Position numbers and translations under genes: made by a program. Below are positions 5,945 through 11,763 of a DNA stretch of 11,763 bases, piece by piece. Source of the stretch: Thalassiosira profunda (taxonomy: Eukaryota; Bacillariophyta; Thalassiosirophyceae; Thalassiosirales; Thalassiosiraceae); NCBI GenBank assembly GCA_036939355.1, contig JALLAP010000618.1:1-11763 (forward strand), read 5' to 3'. The notes under the pieces were generated by a model. The model saw only the letters and a program-made list of their open reading frames with translations. It did no database searches and was not told the DNA's origin. Within the stretch, counting starts at the first letter, position 1; every line of letters starts with the position of its first letter.

Positions 5945-7309
5945 ATGGTCGCAGTGGCCCCCCTTCTGGCCGCCCTCGGCCTCTTCCCCTCCGCCCGCGC
6001 CTTCCTCGTTGCGCCACCTTCGCCGCGCGCTGCGTCGATCTCGTCTCTTCGCGCCGCCGAGAGCGATGGCTGCACTACGCGCCGGGAGTTGCTCCAAGCT
6101 GCGTCAGCAGCAGGGGCAGCGACCCTCCTCGCCCGCCCGTCCGCGGCAAGGGCAGCCGCCACCGCGACCGCACCCTCCAAGCCCTCGGCGATTGTGGTAA
6201 GTATAAGGTTTGCAACTTATACCTTCAATTCCTTCTTGTGCACATCTGATGCACATCTTACGCGCATTTCGATTGCACAGTCACAAACGCTGTGCGATCC
6301 CTCGGTATCTACTTGGACTCGACGTTATGACGACGGATCTTTGCGGACGGTTCACCTCTTGGGCACCGCGCACATTTCCGCGAGCTCGGCCGAGCTGGCC
6401 GGGAAGATGGTGCGGGAGGTACGGCCGGATGTGGTATTTGTGGAGCTGGACGCCAAGCGCGTGGCGCGGGCCATACCGGGGGGCATCAAAGGCGCTGATA
6501 GTGGCGGGGCGCCATCGGGAGAGACTAGATCAACCTTGGCATTGGGGAATGCCGGCGCATCTGATAGATCAGAAGCAACTTCATCTGTGGCGAGGGGCTC
6601 CATAACATCCACGCCCAGCCAATCCGAGAGCCTTAAGAGTAATCCCTTCGATGTGGAATCCAAACTCGTGAATGCGGGCTCAAAGGTGGTCGGTGACAGC
6701 GTGAAGGGGATGTACGGGAAGCTCGAATCGGAAGGATTCAAGGCCGGGGACGAGTTCGCGAGGAGCGTACGAGAGGGATTGATGGTCGGCTCGACGATCG
6801 TCCTCGGCGACCAGGACGTGGAAGTGACGTTGCGACGGCTGACCAAGGCGCTGACCAAGACGGACCTCCGCAAGCTGCTGGGCGCCGACTCAGAGATCAA
6901 TGCCAGTATGGAGGAACTCTTACCTGAGGATATGAAGGCGGCGTTGAAACCGCCCAAAAGTGGTGGCAGCATCAGTAGTACCGGCAGCAATACAATGAGC
7001 GTCTCGGACGGAGTATCGATCGATAAGGCTGAGTTCCAGACTTTTGTCGAGACTATGAAGGCGAAGGACAACGTGAAGAAGATAATGCAAGTGCTGAAAT
7101 CATCCGCACCCGAGATATACGAGGCGATGGTCGGGGAACGGGATAGATACATGGCACGCGGACTTGACGAGTTGGGAGACACGCTCCAGGGCAAATCGGT
7201 CGCCGAAACGGTTGCAGTGTGCGGCATGGCGCACGTGGACGGAATAGAAACCTATTTGTCTGGCAGGGGTTGGCAGGAGCTGATCTATCCGTGCCCGGTA
7301 GTGAGATGA
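5945..7309 (+). CDS. TraB/PrgY-family protein with plastid and thylakoid-lumen (Tat) signals
   Basis: Exons are 5945-6196 and 6281-7309, and the spliced product is 426 residues. Start context AACATGG. Residues 1-19 are a signal peptide ending ARA|FLVAPP, the complex-plastid motif, followed by a transit region. Then comes TTRRELLQAASAAGAATLLARPSAARA (split here as TTRRELLQAAS and the Ala/Leu core), a twin-arginine signal of thylakoid-lumen type. The mature part has the TraB/PrgY motifs in order (spliced numbering): GTAHIS (112-117), RPDVVFVELDAKR (132-144), GDQDVEVTLRR (260-270), GERDRYMA (369-376) and GMAHVDGI (399-406). These Gly-His and Glu residues line the presumed active site of the TraB/TIKI/ChaN-like fold. 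Some members are proteases or haem binders, but the function of most is unknown. Two Ser/Gly-rich inserts (about 153-205 and 310-330) interrupt the domain, and no C-terminal membrane spans are seen, unlike many TraB proteins. Confidence 0.82.
   Translation: MVAVAPLLAALGLFPSARAFLVAPPSPRAASISSLRAAESDGCTTRRELLQAASAAGAATLLARPSAARAAATATAPSKPSAIVVSIRFATYTFNSFLCTSDAHLTRISIAQSQTLCDPSVSTWTRRYDDGSLRTVHLLGTAHISASSAELAGKMVREVRPDVVFVELDAKRVARAIPGGIKGADSGGAPSGETRSTLALGNAGASDRSEATSSVARGSITSTPSQSESLKSNPFDVESKLVNAGSKVVGDSVKGMYGKLESEGFKAGDEFARSVREGLMVGSTIVLGDQDVEVTLRRLTKALTKTDLRKLLGADSEINASMEELLPEDMKAALKPPKSGGSISSTGSNTMSVSDGVSIDKAEFQTFVETMKAKDNVKKIMQVLKSSAPEIYEAMVGERDRYMARGLDELGDTLQGKSVAETVAVCGMAHVDGIETYLSGRGWQELIYPCPVVR
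6197..6280 (+). other. Intron of the TraB-family gene (84 nt, stop-free)
   Basis: It begins GTAAGT and ends GCACAG, with a CTTAC branch-site match whose adenine (6260) is 20 nt before the 3' end. It falls between codons (phase 0), its length is a multiple of three, and it contains no in-frame stop, so an unspliced message would add 28 residues just after the twin-arginine signal. The inserted residues (Phe, Thr and Cys-rich) do not match the family, which supports removal. Confidence 0.8.
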
Positions 7310-7403
7310 TTGTCTGAAGCGCAGACAGACAAATTGATAAGAAGTGCTTCTCTTTGATACATTCCATTTCTTATAGCTTAGCTTCCACATGCCCAGATGA
7401 ACA
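7310..7403. other. Convergent intergenic region with hairpins, TraB / PGM
   Basis: Only 94 bp separate the two stop codons. Directly after the TraB stop there is an inverted repeat TTGTCTG (7310-7316) / CAGACAA (7326-7332), and a second small one AGAAG-TG-CTTCT at 7340-7351. They could help 3' end formation on either strand. No exact AATAAA is visible. Confidence 0.4.
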
Positions 7404-9696
7404 TTAAGTGATCACCGTCGGGGCGTCCCTTCCCGTTGTCTTTTCCATCTGCACCAGCCGTAGAGCTTCCTCGGCCAGATCCTTCAATGCGGCGGGCGCC
7501 GACATGTCGTGCTTCGAGGCGTCCTTCTCGAATTGTTCCAGATACATTCGGATCGTGGCGCCGGCCGATCCGGTGCCGCTGAGGCGGAACACGACGCGGG
7601 CCGGGTCGCCGGACGGGAGCTGGAAGTTAAGGATGAGTCCCTGCTTCGACGTTTGGGATCCGTCGACTGGATCGGTGTAGCTGAATTCGACAGCATCCAC
7701 CAACTTGATGCCTGCCTCGTTGGCATCAAAGGACGAACCATCGCCATTCACAAACTCGTTCCTGATCGTGTCCATCACCTCGTTCGCCGCATCAGAGTCA
7801 ACGCCCTCGTAGTCGTAGCGACAATAAAAGTGCCTCCCGTACTTGGCCCAGTGCTTCGTGATAATGTCCTTCACCCCCACCAACGCCTCTCCCTCGCCCC
7901 GCCCCTCGTTAGCCCCGTTCAAGATCGACATCCATGCCAGCACCGCCCACAATCCATCCTTCTCCCGGACGTGGTCCGATCCGGTCCCGAACGACTCCTC
8001 GCCGCACAGGAACGGCGTGTAATCCTTACCGTCGAAGCTTTCCTTCGACGACATGAGGTTCCCAAAGAACTTCCATCCCGTGGGCGTCACGAAGCAGGGG
8101 ATGCCCCGAGCCTCCGCCACTACATCCAGCGCCGCCGAGGAGGGCATGGACCTTGCCACGCCGTTCAACCCGCCCCTTGCCGCGAACTGCGGGATGGACT
8201 CCCAGTTGTCGGCGATGACGGCCAGGCTGTCCGAGGGCGTGACGAAGCATCCGGCCCCGGCGATCAAGTTCCGATCACCGTCGCCGTCGTTTGCGGCGCC
8301 CAGTGTCGGGAGCTTGGACGCATCCGCAGTGGGATCGGCGCTTCCGTCCGGGAGCAGCCCCATCTTCTTCACGAGGGCCGACGCGTACGTCAAGTTCGGA
8401 TCGGGATGACCGCCGCCAAAGTCGGGGCGGGGATCGCATCGCATCAGGCAGGACTCCGGCAATCCCAGCTCCTCTACGAGTACCCGCCTTGCGAACGGCC
8501 CGCCCGCCCCGTGCATCCCGTCGAACACCACCGAAAAGTCGTTGCGGGCGCAGAATTTCTTCAGGGCGTCAAAGTCGAAGCACGACCGGAGGGCGTCGAG
8601 GTAATTTCGGAACGGATCGACGATGGTCACCGTGGCTGTCGGCGTGAGCCGGTACGTCGTCCCTACGGGCGCGTTCAAGTCCACGTCCTCCGCGTTCTCC
8701 AACGTTTTGTACTCGGCAATCTCCAGCGTCTTTTGGTACAGCGCCTCGGTGAACTCCTCCCCCGCCGGCTGCCCCAATTCTTCGTTGTATTTGATTCCAA
8801 AGTCCTCCCCAGGCCCGCCAGGGTTGTGGCTCGCGGTGAGGACGATGCCCCCCTGGGCGATGCCCTCGCCGTCGTTGCCGCCACCATCGGGGGTGCGACG
8901 GCGAATGGCCGCCGAAACTGCGGGCGTGGACATGATGCCGCCCTGGGGTACCCAAATGTCCTTCACGCCGTTGGCCGCGAGGAGGCGGGCAATGGATTGG
9001 ATGGCCTCGGCGTTGTGGTAGCGCCCGTCGCCGGCCACCACAACCCTGTCGCCGGTTTGATGCATTGCACAAATTGATAAAGTGTATCATTGTGTTAGCT
9101 GGGCATCACAAATGGTGATGACCAAGCAATCGTCAAGGATTGCAACATCTGCCCCCCTATTGCAAATTGTTCACAAGCAACAGGGTTCAGGTGCATTTTG
9201 CGCACATGATATGCACCGACATATGAAACGAGCACTTCGGCTGACAGAAGATGTCTTCTCAGCTATGACTTCTTGCACCAACCCGTCATCTTCCAGTTGC
9301 AATCAACAACAACCCCATAACCCAAACATCGCACACTACCTACACAATGCGAACTCACGCCTCCAGCCCCTTCCCCCCGTTCGCATCCCGCGCCGCATCC
9401 ACCAAGCTCTGGACGAAGTTCTCTTTGTACCCCTCCCCCATCCACACCTCCACCTTTTTGCGAAGGCCGGACGTCCCCGGCCGCATCCCCTCGATGGGCG
9501 CGGTGGGGACGACGACGGTTGTGGCACCCCCCGTGTCGACGGTGCTGCCGCCGCCGCGGAGGGCGGTGGCGGACGGCAGGCTTCGCCGCGCCTGCCCTAG
9601 CCCGAGGGCGGGAGGGCGCGGGCGGGCGAATGCCGCGGCGGGGGGCGGGGCCGCCGCGAGGGCGAGGGCCGCGGGGAGGACGGCGGCGAGCCTCAT
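7404..9696 (-). CDS. PGM: Plastid alpha-D-phosphoglucomutase
   Basis: Exons 9696-9359 and 9045-7404 join to a 659-residue preprotein. It interconverts glucose 1-phosphate and glucose 6-phosphate. Residues 1-22 are an Ala/Leu signal peptide ending AAA|FARP (Phe23), followed by an Arg/Ser/Ala transit region to about 60, so the enzyme should act in the plastid. The enzyme starts near residue 66 with PIEGMRPGTSGLRKKVEVW. The catalytic phosphoserine is Ser185 in TASHNPGG, the metal loop is DGDGDR (366-371), the sugar loop is GEESFGTGSDH (461-471), the phosphate-binding loop is RLSGTGS, and the C-terminus APTVIT is as in animal PGM1. All active-site elements are intact. A Gly/Asp-rich insert (TPDGGGNDGEGIAQ) precedes the phosphoserine loop. 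ATG 9065 looks like a start but lies in the intron, and ATG 9792 is in frame but would bury the signal peptide. Codons end mostly in G/C. Confidence 0.95.
9046..9358 (-). other. Intron of the phosphoglucomutase gene (313 nt)
   Basis: The donor is GTGAGT at 9358-9353 and the acceptor GACAG ends at 9046. A consensus CTAAC branch site lies at 9098-9094, and the acceptor is the first AG after it. Splicing turns ...GLEA plus VVVAGDGRYHN into a continuous PGM sequence and keeps frame (338 + 1642 nt). It is nearly four times longer than the other two introns of the window. It contains a strong stem-loop at 9240-9263 and a smaller one (CATCAC/GTGATG, 9104-9120) next to the branch site. No coding or RNA gene could be supported within it. 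Confidence 0.85.
9240..9263 (-). other. Stem-loop within the PGM intron
   Basis: GCTGA (9240-9244) pairs with TCAGC (9259-9263), and after a 2-nt bulge GAAGA (9247-9251) pairs with TCTTC (9254-9258). In the transcript (minus strand) this could fold and shorten the effective distance between splice sites. It may also have no function. Confidence 0.4.
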
Positions 9697-9826
9697 CTTG
9701 CTCGAGGATCGAGGAAAAGTGAAGTCAAACGATGCGTGAGGGACAGCAAGGAGGGATGGATCGATACAAGTCCAATCCATCTTCCATCTCATTCCCTCTC
9801 ATTCCCCTGCATTCCCCGCCTGCGCA
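9697..9826. promoter_or_regulatory. Short bidirectional promoter, PGM / LRR-like gene
   Basis: Only 130 bp lie between the two start codons, so the two 5' UTRs and core promoters must be packed together or overlap. Visible elements are an inverted repeat GATGGAT (9755-9761) / ATCCATC (9775-9781) centred close to the middle of the gap, and three CATTCCC boxes in exact 10-bp steps just before the LRR-like start. Confidence 0.5.
9790..9816 (+). repeat. Three CATTCCC boxes with 10-bp period
   Basis: CATTCCC occurs at 9790-9796, 9800-9806 and 9810-9816, one helical turn apart, ending 10 bp before the ATG of the LRR-like gene. The spacing suits either stacked protein binding on one DNA face or a pyrimidine-rich 5' UTR/initiator element. 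Confidence 0.6.
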
Positions 9827-11218
9827 ATGGAGAGCTCCGTCGTCAGCGTCATCGAGACGTGCTGGCCGGCGATCGAGCCGTTTGTGGACCTGGAAGGGTC
9901 CGTCTCCTCCGCTCAGACGTGCACAACTCTGCATCGGCTCATTGTCGACGCCCACACGCGCCTGATAAAAGTGAGCCACTTTGAGGTCGGCAACACGCCG
10001 TTTTACCACGACACGCTTTCATTCCAAGAGCAAGAGTGGCGAAAGAAGAACTGGCACACCGCGCCGGGGCGCATCCCGCACTTTCTGTCTCGGGCACTGA
10101 ACGCCATTTTCTTTCCATCGCTACGGTCGATGAGTTTAGACTTTCCCACAACACGACGCCGCTTTGCAACTGGACATGAGGACATCATTGATGACGCGTC
10201 GAGCTCTGCCTTCCCAATTTTTGTAGCAAATATTGGACATGCTCGTAATCTGGAGAAGTTGCATGTTAACGTGGCTCGACTGTTGGTCAATGAAAGGTCG
10301 GGCCAAATGGAATCATTGTACGAGATATTTGCACAGAATCTGGGCAGATGCCACAATCTCACAGACCTGAGTGTGATAAACATTGGATTTGTGCGTGGGA
10401 GTCCCAACCCACTGTACAGCGTTGCGCTAGTGAGAGCCATAGCTCGTGTGATCCACAAGAGAAGACTAGGACTAGAAAGAGTGAAAATCCATACCGCCGG
10501 ACAACCTTCAGATTCAAGATACAACACACTTCTTCGCTCCAACGGGATCTGTGCAATGACCGAGCTTCTTTGGGCGGTGTTTTCTGCGTCGTCTTTGAAA
10601 GAACTTGAGCTGTTGTTCATGGGTTTCATGTCCTGGCAACATTGGCGTGCACTCATGAAGGTTGCTAAGAGTTGTCGATCTTCATCGGGAGCTATGCCAG
10701 AGTTGAAAAGGTTGATGTTGGGCTACGAAATATATGATTCCGAACCAATCCCGCCTGAGGCACATGATGAGGATGCTACCCCTGTGTTTGAGTTCTTCTC
10801 TCAATGCCAATCCCTGCAGGACTTGTGGCTGGGCCTGTCCAAAGGATGTTTGCAAGAAAAGGAGTCCATCTCATCGCTGAGGACACTGTTAGAGAACAAA
10901 ACCAAATTGGCCGAGGTTGCCATTTCCTTCGGCGATGCCTATGACGTGACCGGAGATATCGTGAAAGTTATTTCTGAGACTCTTGCGTCGAATATAGAGG
11001 GGAGAACTCTCTCCTGTCTCACCCTCCAACTGAATGGCGCCGATGAAGAAGATTTGTCCCAACTCCAGACGATGCTGAGTACGGCAGGCATGGTCTGCTG
11101 CATTTTTATGGCGAAAAGAAATGGAAACAGAAAGCTAGATGTTGCATCAATGGCAAATTACCGTCCCAACAGCGACGGGTGGGAAGATGCCTATCTGGAA
11201 TTCCAAGCAACTGGATAA
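9827..11218 (+). CDS. Irregular leucine-rich-repeat protein with F-box-like N-terminus
   Basis: A 463-residue frame from the first ATG with no intron signal. The first 45 residues (IETCWPAIEPFVDLE...SAQTCTTLHRLIVDA) resemble an F-box: a Pro/Leu-containing helix, then a Leu/Cys helix. This is suggestive only. The body holds spaced short strands of LRR type: LRSMSLDF, LEKLHVNV, CHNLTDLSVINIG, LERVKIHT, LKELELLFMGF, MPELKRLMLGYEI, CQSLQDLWLGL, TKLAEVAISFG and LSCLTLQLNG. The repeat length varies widely, as in cysteine-containing or FBXL-type LRRs. If the F-box holds, the protein would be a substrate adaptor of an SCF ubiquitin ligase. There is no signal peptide, membrane span or catalytic motif. 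Codon use is less G/C-ending than in the neighbouring PGM and pyrophosphatase genes. It shares a 130-bp promoter with PGM and converges on the pyrophosphatase. Confidence 0.65.
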   Translation: MESSVVSVIETCWPAIEPFVDLEGSVSSAQTCTTLHRLIVDAHTRLIKVSHFEVGNTPFYHDTLSFQEQEWRKKNWHTAPGRIPHFLSRALNAIFFPSLRSMSLDFPTTRRRFATGHEDIIDDASSSAFPIFVANIGHARNLEKLHVNVARLLVNERSGQMESLYEIFAQNLGRCHNLTDLSVINIGFVRGSPNPLYSVALVRAIARVIHKRRLGLERVKIHTAGQPSDSRYNTLLRSNGICAMTELLWAVFSASSLKELELLFMGFMSWQHWRALMKVAKSCRSSSGAMPELKRLMLGYEIYDSEPIPPEAHDEDATPVFEFFSQCQSLQDLWLGLSKGCLQEKESISSLRTLLENKTKLAEVAISFGDAYDVTGDIVKVISETLASNIEGRTLSCLTLQLNGADEEDLSQLQTMLSTAGMVCCIFMAKRNGNRKLDVASMANYRPNSDGWEDAYLEFQATG

Positions 11219-11344
11219 GCAAGGAGCACTTGTCATTTGGGAGTTGGGATCAGCAGTCTGTCTCTTCATAAGATGATAGTGATTTCTCTCTCTGGGAAAA
11301 GGAAGGTTCCCTCACTGTTTCACGCCGCCAAACGTCGTCGGCAT
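11219..11344. other. Convergent intergenic region, LRR-like / pyrophosphatase
   Basis: A gap of 126 bp between stop codons. The sequence is A/T-balanced, with a pyrimidine-rich run around 11281-11292. No hairpin, repeat or exact polyadenylation hexamer stands out. Confidence 0.35.
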
Positions 11345-11763
11345 TTACTCCTTCCCGGTCCAAAGCTTCCCCGCCTCGGTCTCCCCGCTCCGCAGCTTCT
11401 TCCACGCGTCGTGGGTCTCCTCGATCACCTCGTTCGCCGCCTTGGCGTCCAGCCACTTCTCGTCGAATCCGAACCCGTTCAGGGGCTTGTCGTCGGGGGT
11501 CTTGTACCACCGGAACCATTCCCGGATGCCGTCCTTCACGGCGTCGGGGACGTCGCCGATGTCGTTGTACTCTTTGGCGAGGTCGTCGTCGGTGGCGACG
11601 GCGATGACCTGCGTTCGTAAGAGAGATTAGCGACCGTGCTCTTTCATTTCATTTGCTGCGTCGAAACATTCAGCCAGATCCGAGCTCACCTTCCAGTCCA
11701 GCTCGCCATCGTCAATCATGGCCAGCACGCCCAACGGCTTGACCTCCGCGACGGTGCCCATGG
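11345..11763 (-). CDS. PPA: Soluble inorganic pyrophosphatase, 3' part (partial)
   Basis: The gene enters from the right edge: exon part 11763-11690, then exon 11608-11345 ending in TAA. The first piece reads GTVAEVKPLGVLAMIDDGELDWK and the second begins VIAVATDDD. Together they match the family I soluble pyrophosphatase core, where KPLGVLAMIDEGE and DWKVIAI form part of the active site, with Asp residues that bind Mg. The last exon carries REWFRWYKTPDDKPLN, with the WF..YK motif whose Tyr and Lys bind phosphate, and ANEVIEETHDAWKKL, the usual C-terminal helix. The enzyme hydrolyses pyrophosphate and so pulls sugar-nucleotide, lipid and nucleic-acid synthesis forward. The N-terminus is outside the window, so cytosolic, mitochondrial or plastid location cannot be judged. 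The ATG at 11761 is an internal Met, not the start. Confidence 0.92.
11609..11689 (-). other. Intron of the pyrophosphatase gene (81 nt)
   Basis: It begins GTGAGC (11689-11684) and ends ACGCAG (11609). A CTAAT branch-site match has its adenine at 11627, 18 nt before the 3' end. It is phase 0, between the Lys and Val codons of the conserved DWK|VI sequence. Splicing restores the family sequence exactly. Confidence 0.88.

Noticed and set aside
6352..7227. Minus frame of 291 codons opposite the TraB gene
   Set aside because: Ser/Thr/Pro-rich antisense shadow with no motif. The plus frame has the complete TraB motif set.
9063..9065. ATG at 9065 as the PGM start codon
   Set aside because: It would omit the conserved PGTSGLRKK segment. 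That segment lies in frame-compatible exon 1 with a plastid signal, joined by proper GTGAGT, CTAAC and CAG signals.
7509..9077. A 522-codon open frame on the plus strand
   Set aside because: It is exactly antisense to the phosphoglucomutase exon. Its Arg/Val/His-rich product matches nothing, and long antisense frames are expected where codons end mostly in G/C.
9115..9244. Box C/D snoRNA-like pattern (GTGATGA at 9115, CTGA at 9241) on the plus strand of the PGM intron
   Set aside because: The boxes are far apart, no terminal stem pairs the flanks, no internal C'/D' boxes are clear, and the strand is antisense to the host transcript.
9790..9792. In-frame ATG at 9792 as an earlier PGM start
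   Set aside because: The 32 added residues (MRWKMDW...) would place the signal peptide internally and would extend into the neighbouring gene's promoter. ATG 9696 directly opens the signal peptide.

Overview
The window looks like nuclear DNA of a photosynthetic stramenopile (diatom, pelagophyte, bolidophyte or eustigmatophyte type), or another alga with a red-derived secondary plastid. The evidence is three independent proteins that begin with a hydrophobic signal peptide ending at a Phe-containing junction (DG|FAPP, ARA|FLVAPP, AAA|FARP). This is the ASAFAP-type bipartite plastid targeting of these algae. The genome is compact, with few introns. The three introns that can be placed are GT-AG, 81, 84 and 313 nt long, each with a plausible YTNAY branch site. 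I see no mobile element, CRISPR array, rRNA or tRNA.

Layout, left to right (nine genes, strictly alternating strands): (1) minus, 1-133, 5' end of a secreted protein, possibly an aspartic protease. (2) plus, 449-1744, tandem-hotdog MaoC hydratase-like protein with a likely mitochondrial presequence. (3) minus, 1853-2722, unrecognised acidic protein with a BTB-like N-terminus. (4) plus, 3097-4428, NUFIP1/Rsa1-like snoRNP assembly factor with a CCCH finger. (5) minus, 4440-5594, plastid-targeted polytopic membrane protein of unknown family. (6) plus, 5945-7309 with one 84-nt intron, TraB/PrgY-family protein with plastid plus twin-arginine (thylakoid lumen) signals. (7) minus, 7404-9696 with one 313-nt intron, plastid phosphoglucomutase. 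(8) plus, 9827-11218, irregular leucine-rich-repeat protein, F-box-like at its N-terminus. (9) minus, 11345-11763, 3' part of a soluble inorganic pyrophosphatase with one 81-nt intron.

Every neighbouring pair is either divergent (gaps 315, 374, 350 and 130 bp) or convergent (gaps 108, 11, 94 and 126 bp). There are therefore four putative bidirectional promoters and four shared 3' regions. In one convergent pair the stop codons are only 11 bp apart, so the 3' UTRs must overlap.

There is no operon and no obvious single pathway. Phosphoglucomutase and pyrophosphatase both belong to sugar-nucleotide and glucan metabolism, and genes 5 and 6, both plastid-directed, share one promoter region. The least ordinary items are the putative thylakoid-lumen TraB protein, the unknown plastid membrane protein beside it, and the strict alternation of strands.
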